The notes below the pieces were generated by a model that searched no databases, was not told the origin of the DNA, and saw nothing but the letters and a program-made list of their open reading frames with translations. Shown here one piece after another: positions 51,968 to 60,125 of a stretch of DNA of 64,000 nucleotides (position 1 is the first letter of the stretch; each line of letters begins with the position of its first letter). The translations under genes and the position numbers were made by a program. This DNA comes from Streptomyces sp. AC555_RSS877 (lineage in GTDB: Bacteria; Actinomycetota; Actinomycetes; Streptomycetales; Streptomycetaceae). Location: NCBI RefSeq assembly GCF_019049245.1, contig NZ_JAGMUK010000195.1, positions 1-64,000 on the forward strand, written 5' to 3'.

Positions 51968-52759
51968 GTGCCACGCCAGGGAGCAGGACCGGATTTCATC
52001 GAGGCGCTGGCCCGGGGGCTGGAGGTCATCGCCGCATTCCGGCCGGGGCAGCCGCGGATGTCGCTGGCTCAAGTCGCCGGCGCCACCGGGCTCGCCAGGC
52101 CGACCGCCCGCAGGATTCTGCTGACTCTGGAGGAACTCGGCTATGTCCGCTCGAGCGAAACAGGGTTCGCGCTGACCCCCAGGGTGCTCGAACTCGGGGT
52201 CGCCTACGTACGCTCCATGGGCCTGTGGGATATCGCGCGGCCCCACATGGAGCGGCTGGTGGAGCGGACGGACGAGTCGTGTTCCGTGGCTCAGCTGGAT
52301 GGATCGGACATCATCTACGTCTCCCGGGTGGCCGTCCCGAAGCTGGTGACGTTGTCGGTGCAGATCGGGACGCGGTTCCCGGCACTGCAGACCTCTCTGG
52401 GAAAGGTACTGCTGGCGGCACTGACGGCCGATGAGCTGGAAAAGGTGCTCGACGAACCCTCGCGCTCGGGGCTGACGCCGTGCTGGCATCCCGACCCCGG
52501 CGAACGCGACGCGGTCCTGCGCGAGGTGCGGGCTCGTGGGTGGGCGCTGACGGACCAGCAGCTGGCGCCCGGCATTCGGTCGGTCGCGGCCCCGTTGCGT
52601 GACGGCTCCGGCCAGGTCATCGCGGCGCTCAACGTCAACTGCCACGCGGCCGAGACATCGGTCGAGCGGCTTGTCGAGGAGCATCTGCCGCTGCTGTTGC
52701 AGACGGCGGGAGACATCAGCGCGGATTTCGCCCGCGTCGCCGCCGTGCCGCAGACCTGA
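51968..52759 (+). CDS. IclR family transcriptional regulator (PcaR/PobR type)
   Basis: A 263-residue regulator from GTG 51968, preceded by GAGGAG. The winged helix-turn-helix covers residues about 10-65 (MSLAQVAGATGLARPTARRI), and an effector domain follows (SVAQLDGSDIIYVSRVA, RFPALQTSLGKVLLAAL, GWALTDQQLAPGIRSVAAPL). The C-terminal pattern is that of PcaR/PcaU/PobR regulators, which sense protocatechuate-like or hydroxybenzoate-like aromatics. It likely controls the divergent aldehyde dehydrogenase and perhaps the whole aromatic locus. Confidence 0.92.
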   Translation: MPRQGAGPDFIEALARGLEVIAAFRPGQPRMSLAQVAGATGLARPTARRILLTLEELGYVRSSETGFALTPRVLELGVAYVRSMGLWDIARPHMERLVERTDESCSVAQLDGSDIIYVSRVAVPKLVTLSVQIGTRFPALQTSLGKVLLAALTADELEKVLDEPSRSGLTPCWHPDPGERDAVLREVRARGWALTDQQLAPGIRSVAAPLRDGSGQVIAALNVNCHAAETSVERLVEEHLPLLLQTAGDISADFARVAAVPQT

Positions 52760-52815
52760 GCGGCCACTGCCCCCGGTACGGACCTGAGGGCCGTAAGAGA
52801 GGGGCCTCGTGCGCG

Positions 52816-53727
52816 TCACGCCTCCTCAAAGGCTTCCAGTTCGAGGGGTGTGGGCCTGAAGTCCTGGAGCCGGTCCGCATAGGCGCCGGAGAACAGTTCT
52901 GCGACCGATCCGGCGGTCCAGCCGCCGGGCCGGAACCGCTCCTCGACCTCACCGGGGTGCGTCCACAGGGCGATCCGGTCGCCTCCCGCGGCGACGGCCT
53001 GTCCGGTGACGTGGGCCGACTCCTTCGACGCCAGATACACGATCACCGGGGCGACGTCGTCCGGCGATCCCAGACCCTGCCGCCGCACGGCGTCGGGAAC
53101 GGGCTCCCCCGCGTCGACCTTCCCCACAAGGTCACCGACCCGGGGCATGGTCGCCACCATGCGGGTCAGCGCGGTCGGCACGATGGCGTTGACGGTGACA
53201 TCGATCTTCGCGAGCTCGACCGCCCAGGTGCGCGTCATCGCGACGATCGCGCCCTTGGATGCCGAGTACGCGGTCTGGCCGAAGCTGGCGCGCTGCCCAG
53301 CCGGTGATCCCACCAGGATGAGCCGGCCGCCCTCGCCCTGTTCGCGGAAGCGGGCCGCCGCCGCGCGGCCGCAGGTGAACGTACCGCGCAGATGGCTGGT
53401 GACCACGAGGTCGAAGTCGTCGTCGGTGGTGTTGCGCAGGGTCCTGTCGCGCAGCGCGCCGGCGTTGGTGATCATCACGTCGAGCCGGCCGAACTCGTCG
53501 ACCGCGCGCCGCACCAGCGCGTCGGCGAACTCGGCGCTGCCGACCACCCCGACATGGGCCACGGCCGTTCCGCCAGCGGCTGTGATCAGGTCGACCGTCT
53601 CCGTGGCCACGTCGGCGTCCAGGTCGTTCACCACGACGGCGGCACCCGCCGCCGCCATGGCCCGGGCGTAGGCACGTCCCAGGCCTCGGCCCGCGCCTGT
53701 GACAATGGCGGCTTTGCCGTCGAGCAT
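52816..53727 (-). CDS. SDR, multifunctional-enzyme (MFE-2) dehydrogenase type
   Basis: A 303-residue short-chain dehydrogenase: TGAGRGLGRAYARAM (cofactor), VVNDLDAD (NAD preference), ITNAGALRDRTL, SPAGQRASFGQTAYSASKGA (Tyr-Lys of the active site) and a C-terminal extension (WTHPGEVEERFRPGGWTAG) typical of the hydroxyacyl-CoA dehydrogenase part of MFE-2 enzymes. It probably oxidises a hydroxyacyl-CoA intermediate made from the CoA ligase product. It lies convergent with IclR, without an obvious operon partner on its strand. Confidence 0.88.
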   Translation of the reverse strand: MLDGKAAIVTGAGRGLGRAYARAMAAAGAAVVVNDLDADVATETVDLITAAGGTAVAHVGVVGSAEFADALVRRAVDEFGRLDVMITNAGALRDRTLRNTTDDDFDLVVTSHLRGTFTCGRAAAARFREQGEGGRLILVGSPAGQRASFGQTAYSASKGAIVAMTRTWAVELAKIDVTVNAIVPTALTRMVATMPRVGDLVGKVDAGEPVPDAVRRQGLGSPDDVAPVIVYLASKESAHVTGQAVAAGGDRIALWTHPGEVEERFRPGGWTAGSVAELFSGAYADRLQDFRPTPLELEAFEEA

Positions 53728-53869
53728 GCTGTCCTCCAGAACTGGGGCGGTAGAGCGACTCCCCTGAGCGTAGGAACGCCTGGGCCCGTGAGGATCCCGC
53801 TGATGACGGCACCTGCGGCCGACCTGTGTCCCGGCCCGTCCGGGACATCCGTCGCGGTCGGCAGGGCGG

Positions 53870-54679
53870 TCAGCCCTTCGGGGACACCAGTCCTTGCCGC
53901 ACCGCGAGCAACGCGGCCTGGGTCCGGGAGGTGAGCCGGAGTTTGCGCAGGACGTTGCTCACGTGGGTGCGGGCGGTGCGCTCGCTGATCACCAACTCGT
54001 CGGCGATCTGCTGGTTCGACCGTCCTTCGGCGACCAGGACAAGGACGTCGCGTTCCCGACTGGTGAGCGAGGCGAGCCCGGTAGGCGGCGAAACGATCTC
54101 CTGGGTGAGTCCCCTGGCCACCGCGGGGTCGAGGAAGACCTCGCCCCGGGCGGCCGCGCGGATCGCGGCGACCACTTCGCCCGCTTCGGCGTCCTTGAGC
54201 AGGTAGCCGGCGGCTCCCTGGGCGAGTGCCGCGTGGACACGTTCCATCTCTCCGAAGCTGGTGAGCACCACGAGTCGGAGACCGGGGTGGCGCTGCTTGA
54301 TCGCTCCGATCGCGGTCACCCCGTCCATCTTGGGCATGAGCAGGTCAATCAGGACCACGTCTGGCAGTTCCCGGTGGGCGGCCATCGCGTCGAGCCGGGT
54401 GAGTGCCTCCTGGCCGTCGGCGGCCTCCGCGGCGACTTCCATGTCGTCCAGGACCTCGAGGTAGGCGCGGATTCCGCGGCGTACGACGGCGTGGTCGTCG
54501 ACGATCAGGACCCGGACCGGGCGGGGTTCTCCGCTTCTGGGAGCGAAACCGCCGATGGGATGCTCCGTGCTCCCTCCGAGTCCGGGGGCGACTCCGGCAC
54601 TCGTACCGGTAGGGGTATCACGACCCGTACGGTCGTGCCGCTCCTCTCGTCGGATCTGATCCTCATGGTGCCGCCCCAT
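53870..54679 (-). CDS. NarL/LuxR-type response regulator
   Basis: A response regulator with receiver domain (VRVLIVDDHAVVRRGI, phospho-Asp in VVLIDLLMPKMDG, Lys in GYLLKDAEAGE) and C-terminal LuxR helix-turn-helix (LTSRERDVLVLVAEG, NQQIADELVISERTARTHV). The only in-frame ATG is 54679, which would overlap the kinase gene by 175 bp and add about 54 residues before the receiver. No ATG or GTG lies nearer, so either the overlap is real or a non-standard start near 54520 is used. It is paired with the kinase that ends inside it. Confidence 0.88.
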   Translation of the reverse strand: MGRHHEDQIRREERHDRTGRDTPTGTSAGVAPGLGGSTEHPIGGFAPRSGEPRPVRVLIVDDHAVVRRGIRAYLEVLDDMEVAAEAADGQEALTRLDAMAAHRELPDVVLIDLLMPKMDGVTAIGAIKQRHPGLRLVVLTSFGEMERVHAALAQGAAGYLLKDAEAGEVVAAIRAAARGEVFLDPAVARGLTQEIVSPPTGLASLTSRERDVLVLVAEGRSNQQIADELVISERTARTHVSNVLRKLRLTSRTQAALLAVRQGLVSPKG

Positions 54680-56160
54680 CGCTCTGTCCTTTCCCGCATG
54701 GTCGTCAGGCCGTAGCCGTGGTGTCCGGTGGCACCGGTCGCCTCGCCGTCCTCGTTCTCCGGTGCGGCCCGTCGCCCGCCGGATTCCGCGATTCCGCGTC
54801 CGTCGTCGCGGATGGCGGCGGTCAGTGTGTGGTCGTGTACGGCGAGGCGGATGGTGACGGTGGTGGCTTCCGCGTGCTTGACCACGTTGTGGATGGCTTC
54901 CGCGACGATCCGGTACATGTCCTCGGCCAGTTCCGGTTCGACCGTGTCCACTTGTGGTCCGAACTCCAGCCGGATGCTGAGGCCCGTCCGGTTCTCGGTG
55001 CTTTCGACAAGCGTGGTCACCGCGTCCTCAAGGCCGAGCCGGAGGGAGGAGGAGGCTGGACGCAGTTCGTGCACCATGGCCCGGAGGTCGGCGAGGACGG
55101 TTCGCGAGAGAGTCCCGACTTCGTCCGCGAAGGCGCGGACCGCTTCCGCCGGCACCGCTTCGCCCCGCGCGCCCAGCACCCCGGCGGCGTTGGCCTGCAT
55201 ACCGATGGAGAACACCTGCTGGACGATCGAGTCGTGCAGGTCGCGGGCGAGGCGCTGACGCTCGTTGCGGCGGGCACCCTCGCGCTCACGCTGGAGCAGC
55301 GTGGCGTAGTCGACGGCGAGGGCAGCGTGTTCCGCCATGGCGGCGAGGAACTCCAGTGTCCGGCTACCGATCTCCTGCCCGGGGGCGAAGTAGGCGTTCA
55401 GTACCCCTTCGGGACGACCGCGCGCCATCAACGGCACGCTGACGAAGGAGTCCCAGTTCAGCTCGCCGAGATAGCCGTGCAGCGGTTCCCAGGCCGGGTC
55501 CTCGCGGATCTGGGCCCACCGGTGCGGGACGACGATCGGCTTGCGTTCCTTCAGGGCGTCCAGCATGGACAGCCGGGCGCCCCGGTCACGGCACTCCAGC
55601 AGACGGTCGAGGAACCCGTCCCAGTGGCGCAGCCCCGCGGAGCCCATCAGCCGCAGCTCCCGGCCGGTGCTGTCGAGGGTGAGGATCTGCACGCCGGCCA
55701 GGCCGTCCGCCTGGACGATCTGCTGGGCCACGGCGTCCAGGGTCGAGCCGAGCGAACCCTCCGAGGCCAGTGCGATCGACGTCCGGGCGATCGCCGCGAT
55801 CCTGCGCTGCCGGTGCCATTCGTCGGTGACGTCGCGGAACGACACCACCGTGAACTTCGGGTCGGCCGGCAGACTGCGGGCCCGGTAGGCGAACTCACGC
55901 CGGGGTCCGCAGGCGGGCTCCCAGTGGGCCACCTGCTCGTCCGACCGGACCTCCAGCAGCCCCGCCCGGCACTCGGCGGCTCCCTCCACCAGGGTGAACG
56001 GGGACGGCGCCCCGAGCAGGTCGCCCTCCGTGTCCGCCTGGAGCAGCGCGGCCGCCGCCGGGTTCAGCCGTACGAACCGGCCCACGCAGTCCAGAACGGC
56101 GAGGCCGTCCGGCGCCGCGGCGGCGATGTCGTCCCACCCCACGAGCGGCGACGCGGACAT
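54505..56160 (-). CDS. Cytosolic PAS-GAF histidine kinase (HisKA_3)
   Basis: A 551-residue kinase starting at MSASPLVGWDDIAAAAPDG; the longer frame to 56292 is not used. Residues about 8-115 are a PAS domain and about 120-290 a GAF domain (FVSVPLMARGRPEGVLNAYF). The phospho-acceptor is His309 (RLARDLHDSIVQQVFS), and the HATPase domain has DDGRGIAESG and HHGYGLTTMRERTERWGG. No membrane helix is present, so it senses an internal ligand, probably an aromatic compound as in StyS/TodS-like systems. It is divergent from the CoA ligase gene; the 9-bp inverted repeat between them may be the regulator's target. Confidence 0.92.
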   Translation of the reverse strand: MSASPLVGWDDIAAAAPDGLAVLDCVGRFVRLNPAAAALLQADTEGDLLGAPSPFTLVEGAAECRAGLLEVRSDEQVAHWEPACGPRREFAYRARSLPADPKFTVVSFRDVTDEWHRQRRIAAIARTSIALASEGSLGSTLDAVAQQIVQADGLAGVQILTLDSTGRELRLMGSAGLRHWDGFLDRLLECRDRGARLSMLDALKERKPIVVPHRWAQIREDPAWEPLHGYLGELNWDSFVSVPLMARGRPEGVLNAYFAPGQEIGSRTLEFLAAMAEHAALAVDYATLLQREREGARRNERQRLARDLHDSIVQQVFSIGMQANAAGVLGARGEAVPAEAVRAFADEVGTLSRTVLADLRAMVHELRPASSSLRLGLEDAVTTLVESTENRTGLSIRLEFGPQVDTVEPELAEDMYRIVAEAIHNVVKHAEATTVTIRLAVHDHTLTAAIRDDGRGIAESGGRRAAPENEDGEATGATGHHGYGLTTMRERTERWGGTMRIRSDERSGTTVRVVIPLPVRVPESPPDSEGARSIPSAVSLPEAENPARSGS

Positions 56161-56331
56161 GACCGATCTCCTCAACATCGACGAAGAACCCGCCCCCGCA
56201 GACCTGCTGTGCGATGCGGACGTGCTCGAAAACCGCGGGTGCCTCGTACGCGTCGGCCGGCTGAGAGACGAAGGCGACTCGCGCCCGGCCACAGCATCGT
56301 AGCCCGGCGTGTTCGAGGTGGTCCTACGTCA

Positions 56332-56357
56332 TTCGACCTGTTCATCGGCAGGTCGAA
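56332..56357. promoter_or_regulatory. 9-bp inverted repeat between kinase and CoA-ligase genes
   Basis: TTCGACCTG (56332-56340) and CAGGTCGAA (56349-56357) are perfect inverted repeats with an 8-nt spacer. They overlap GTCATTCGA (56328-56336), which recurs at 60019-60027 before the Rieske reductase gene. A binding site for the LuxR-type regulator is the likely meaning. Confidence 0.5.
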
Positions 56358-56526
56358 GCGCCGAGCCGGTTCAGTCATTGCTCGCGTTCCCCGCGGTGAG
56401 GCGCCTGCCTAGGTTGAGGGGGAGCCCCGTGGATCGTTACTCCCCCGAAGGATCCGCGGGGCCGTACGAGCGGCCTGTTCGGCCGTGGGCTCCGCGCAAG
56501 CCATCGAGGACAAGGAGGTCCGAGAC

Positions 56527-58167
56527 GTGAATGTGTCCATCGGCACGATCTGGGAGGCGGTCTGCCGCGCGCTGCCCGATGCCGTCGCCATCACGGAGCC
56601 CGGTCGCGAGACCACGTACCGGGAGTTCGACGAGCGCGCGTCACGGCTGGCCGCCGCACTGGAATCGGCCGGGGTGGGCGAGGGAGACACCGTGGCCTGC
56701 TACCTGTACAACGGGGCCACCTACCTGGAGACGGTCTTCGCCGCCTGCAAGCTCGGTGCCGTGCCGGTGAACGCCAACTACCGCTACACCGGCGAGGAAC
56801 TCTCCGAACTCCTGACCGACGCCGACGCCGCCGCGGTCGTCTTCAGCGGCACCCTGGCCGACCGGGTCACGCATGCCGCGAAGCATGTGCGCACACTGAA
56901 GCTGCTGGTGAGGGTGGGCGAGCCGCCCACCGACGGTCCGGGCGGGCCCGCCGTGCCCGAGCTGGAGGAGCTGCTGGCGGCGCACGCGCCGCGCGAACCG
57001 CAGCGACGGCCCGGAACGGACCAGCTGTTCATGTACACCGGCGGGACCACGGGCAAGCCGAAGGGAGTCATATGGCAGCTGAGCGACCTGCTGCGCGCCC
57101 ACGTGGTCCCGTTCTACCACCCGCTCGGAGTCACCGAACTCCCCGCAAGCCTCGACGAGGCCGTGGCCGTCGCCGTCAAGGCACGCCACGAAGGCCGCGC
57201 GCCGACCACGATGCCCGTCGTACCCCTGATGCACGCCACCGGGCTGTTCAACACCATGGGCGCCCTGATGACAGGAGGCCGGGTGGTCACCGCGCGATCG
57301 GGCGGCCTCGATCCGGAACATGTCTGGCACATGATCGCCGAGCAGCGGGTCGACACGGCCATCATGGCGGGCAACGCCGTGTGCCGCCCGCTCGTCGACG
57401 AACTCCTGCGGGGTGAAAAAGCCGGGACACCACACGACCTGCGCTCGTTGCGCAGGGTGATCAGCTCCGGCACCGCGCTCAGCGATCCGCTCAAGAGGGC
57501 ACTGCACGAACGTGCCGACGTCACGATCACCGAAGCCATCGCATCGAGCGAAGGGGGACCTTTCGCCTTCGCGATCACCTCCTCGGTAGAGGATCTGCCC
57601 TCGCGTTTCCGCCCCGTTCCGGCGACGCGGGTGATCGACTTCGATGACCGCTTTCTCGAACCAGGCAGCGACGAGACGGGCGTCCTCGCCTATTGCGGGC
57701 CCATGCCGCTCGGCTACTACAAGGACACCGAGAAGAGCGCGAAGGCGTACCGCACCATCGAAGGGGTCCGGTACGCGATCCCCGGCGACCTGGCTCGACT
57801 TGAGGCCGACGGCGCGATCCGGTTCCTCGGACGGGGTTCGGGCGTGATCAACACGGGCGGGGAGAAGGTGCACCCGCAGGAGGTGGAGAACGTACTGCTG
57901 GGGCATCCCGAGGTGACGGACTGTGCCGTCGTCGGCGTCCCCGACGAGACCTGGGGCGAGCGTGTGGCCGGCGTCGTGGCGGTCCGGCCGGGCAGTACCG
58001 TCACCGGTGACGAACTGCGCGACCTGGTCCGGCAGAGTCTCGCCGGGTACAAGGTGCCGCGTTCCCTCGTCCTGAGGGACAGACTGCCGCGGACCCCGAC
58101 CGGCAAGCTCGAGACCGCCTGGGCCAGGAAGACCGCCCAGGAATCCGGCTCGGGCGACGGAATGTGA
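56527..58167 (+). CDS. Acyl/aryl-CoA synthetase (ANL superfamily)
   Basis: A 546-residue AMP-forming ligase from GTG 56527, preceded by a perfect AAGGAGGT. Motif A is MYTGGTTGKPKG (169-180); TITEAIASSEGG, YAIPGDLARLEADG and GGEKVHPQEVEN are the later motifs, with Lys in RTPTGKLETAW near the end. It activates a carboxylic acid to its CoA thioester through an acyl-AMP. In this locus the acid may be aromatic or a side-chain acid such as a cinnamate. It is divergent from the kinase gene and followed by the convergent GntR gene. Confidence 0.92.
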   Translation: MNVSIGTIWEAVCRALPDAVAITEPGRETTYREFDERASRLAAALESAGVGEGDTVACYLYNGATYLETVFAACKLGAVPVNANYRYTGEELSELLTDADAAAVVFSGTLADRVTHAAKHVRTLKLLVRVGEPPTDGPGGPAVPELEELLAAHAPREPQRRPGTDQLFMYTGGTTGKPKGVIWQLSDLLRAHVVPFYHPLGVTELPASLDEAVAVAVKARHEGRAPTTMPVVPLMHATGLFNTMGALMTGGRVVTARSGGLDPEHVWHMIAEQRVDTAIMAGNAVCRPLVDELLRGEKAGTPHDLRSLRRVISSGTALSDPLKRALHERADVTITEAIASSEGGPFAFAITSSVEDLPSRFRPVPATRVIDFDDRFLEPGSDETGVLAYCGPMPLGYYKDTEKSAKAYRTIEGVRYAIPGDLARLEADGAIRFLGRGSGVINTGGEKVHPQEVENVLLGHPEVTDCAVVGVPDETWGERVAGVVAVRPGSTVTGDELRDLVRQSLAGYKVPRSLVLRDRLPRTPTGKLETAWARKTAQESGSGDGM

Positions 58168-58181
58168 CCGTGGCGTCCGCC

Positions 58182-58809
58182 TCAGCTCGCGCGGTGCCGA
58201 CCTGTTTCGAGCGTCCGCAGTGGCGACACGGTCCCGCATGGCCGCTTCGGCCGCCGTCCGGGCCTTGGCGATGGTCGCCTCGATGATCCGCTGGTGCTGG
58301 GGCAGCGACACACGGGCCCGCCCCGGCACCAGGGAGAGCACGAACTGGTCCCGCACCACCTGGGCCCGCAGCCGTGCGAGAACCTGGTCGGCCGTCTCGT
58401 GACCGGCGATGTCGCGCACACAGCCGTACAGACGGGCGTCGAGGTCGCTGTACGTCATCAGTTCGCCGTCGGCGACCGCCCCAGCCATGCTCGCGCCGAG
58501 GCCACGCAGTTGGTCGGCCTGCGCCCGGCCGACCCGCCCCGTCGCACGAGCGGCGATCAGCCCCTCCACGACCATCCGCATCTCCGTGATCCGGACGGCT
58601 TCGGCGAAGCTGTTCTCCCGGACGCGCGCTCCGCGGCTGCGCTGGATCTTGACCACCCCCTCCGCCGCCAGCAGCCGGAGTGCCGACCTGGCGTCGCCGC
58701 GGCCGGCGCCGAACCGTTCGCAGAGGTCCGCCTCGGTCAGGCGCTGTCGCGGCACGTACTCACCGCTCAGGAGCGCGTCCCGGTCCGCACCGGGGACGTC
58801 GGTTTCCAT
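58182..58809 (-). CDS. GntR (FCD) family regulator, possible C-terminal frameshift
   Basis: The protein from ATG 58809 has the GntR winged helix (PRQRLTEADLCERFGAG, GDARSALRLLAAEGVV, RSRGARV) and an FCD effector domain (VRITEMRMVVEGLIAARATG, YSDLDARLYGCVRDIAGHE, LPQHQRIIEATIAKARTAAE). In its own frame no stop occurs for a long way past AAMRDRVATADA. One missing base near 58224 would lead into LRTLETGRHRAS and the TGA at 58182, the normal family length of about 208 residues. FCD regulators usually respond to organic acids. It converges with the CoA ligase and is divergent from the PIG-L gene, which it may repress. Confidence 0.78.
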
Positions 58810-58896
58810 AGGAAGGCTCACGGTGCTCAGTCGCCCTCCACAGGGCACGGCACTTCGCATCACGTCGCCCACCCCACTCGATCCCAAGGAATCCTG

Positions 58897-59646
58897 ATGA
58901 CCTCCCACACCTCCACTCCGTCCGAAGGGGCGCTGCTGGTGATCAGCGCGCACGCGGGCGACTTCGTCTGGCGGGCCGGCGGCGCCATAGCCCTGGCCGC
59001 CGATCGCGGTCAGCGCGCGAAGGTGTTGTGCCTGAGCTTCGGCGAGCGCGGCGAGTCCGCCCGGGCCTGGCGGGACGGTCTCGCCCTGGACGAGATCAAG
59101 GCGCTGCGCCGCGCCGAAGCCACGAACGCCGCGGCCGCCCTGGGCGCGGAGATCGAGTTCCTGGACGCCGGGGACTACCCCCTGCTGGAGACACCGGAGT
59201 TGGTGGACCGCATCGTGCGCGTGTACCGGGAGGTGGACCCCGCGGTCGTCCTCACCCACACCCTCGCCGACCCCTACAACGGCGACCACCCGGCCGCCGC
59301 CCGCATGGCGCTCCAGGCACGCGTGCTGGCCCAGGCGGTCGGCTACGACGCGCCCGGCGAACCGCTCGGCGCTCCCCCGGTGTTCTTCTTCGAGCCGCAC
59401 CAGCCGGAGCAGTGCGACTTCAAGCCGAACGTCCTGCTGGACATCACCCCGGTCTTCGACAAGAAACGCAAGGCCATGGAGTGCCTGGCCGCCCAGCAGC
59501 ACATGTGGGACTACTACACCGACCTCGCCAAGCGGCGCGGCGTCCAGCTGAAGCGCAACGCCGGCCCCAACCTCGGCCTCTCGCACGGAACCATGGGAGA
59601 GGCGTACGTGCGGCTCTACCCGCAGACGACGGGTGTTCTGGCGTGA
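58897..59646 (+). CDS. PIG-L/LmbE family protein, 4-oxalomesaconate-hydratase-like
   Basis: A 249-residue zinc-dependent PIG-L-type enzyme. The usual AHPDD motif is replaced by SAHAGDFVWRAGG; the family-specific SFGERGESARAWRDG, GDYPLLETPELVDRI, THTLADPYNGDHPAAARMA and FFFEPHQPEQCDFKPNVLLD are present. This form is close to the hydratases that add water to 4-oxalomesaconate in the gallate and protocatechuate 4,5-cleavage routes, so it could process a ring-cleavage product. A deacetylase role is the alternative. The gene is divergent from GntR and coupled by GTGA to the next ORF. Confidence 0.85.
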   Translation: MTSHTSTPSEGALLVISAHAGDFVWRAGGAIALAADRGQRAKVLCLSFGERGESARAWRDGLALDEIKALRRAEATNAAAALGAEIEFLDAGDYPLLETPELVDRIVRVYREVDPAVVLTHTLADPYNGDHPAAARMALQARVLAQAVGYDAPGEPLGAPPVFFFEPHQPEQCDFKPNVLLDITPVFDKKRKAMECLAAQQHMWDYYTDLAKRRGVQLKRNAGPNLGLSHGTMGEAYVRLYPQTTGVLA

Positions 59647-59981
59647 CGGCACAGGGCGGGACGGGTGTCCGTGGGGCTACGCACATCTGGGTTCCCTTCC
59701 GGGACACGTCCCTTTACGTGCAGTTCGCGGACGAACCCGACGGCGCGAACGGAACAGCCTCGACGCACGACCGCCGGAGCCTGTTGGCCGATGCCGTCGC
59801 CGAGGACGCGCTGACACGCGACGACCGCTACGGCGTACCGATGTGGCGCACCGACGTCCGACAGCTGCACGCCGTCGTGGAAGCCCTCTGGAACGAGGAC
59901 GACCGCCAGGTGCGGATCCATCTCGACCAGGCTCCCCGGCCCGACGGGCGGGCCGGGACACCCGGCCCGCGCGACGGATGA
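59643..59981 (+). CDS. Hypothetical protein, coupled to the PIG-L gene
   Basis: GTG 59643 overlaps the stop of the PIG-L gene (GTGA). The 112-residue product contains THIWVPFRDTSLYVQFADE, SLLADAVAEDALTRDDRYG, MWRTDVRQLHAVVEALWNED and a Pro/Gly-rich tail. It is soluble and of unknown family. Tight coupling suggests a function tied to the PIG-L enzyme, perhaps as a small subunit. Confidence 0.65.
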   Translation: MTAQGGTGVRGATHIWVPFRDTSLYVQFADEPDGANGTASTHDRRSLLADAVAEDALTRDDRYGVPMWRTDVRQLHAVVEALWNEDDRQVRIHLDQAPRPDGRAGTPGPRDG

Positions 59982-60017
59982 CGTAGCCGGGGCCACGACC
60001 ATGCGCCGCCCCGGTCC

Positions 60018-60036
60018 GGTCATTCGAGCGATGACC
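60018..60036. promoter_or_regulatory. Inverted repeat upstream of the Rieske reductase gene
   Basis: GGTCAT (60018-60023) and ATGACC (60031-60036) are inverted repeats with a 7-nt spacer. The 9-mer GTCATTCGA (60019-60027) is shared with the region between the kinase and CoA-ligase genes, and GGTCC lies just to the left of it in both places. It is probably an operator of the vanB-like promoter. Confidence 0.5.
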
Positions 60037-60125
60037 TGGGCATTGTCCCGTGGCTAGCGTCGATCGTGGCGCCGCCGACCACGGCCGGAGCGATCCCTGC
60101 CGACCGTACCGAGGAGCTGACGAAC

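Noticed and set aside
56641..59652. A 1003-codon minus-strand open frame
   Set aside because: Only its middle (about 58225-58809) is a real gene, GntR. The rest is antisense to the CoA-ligase and PIG-L genes, which have full motif sets on the plus strand.
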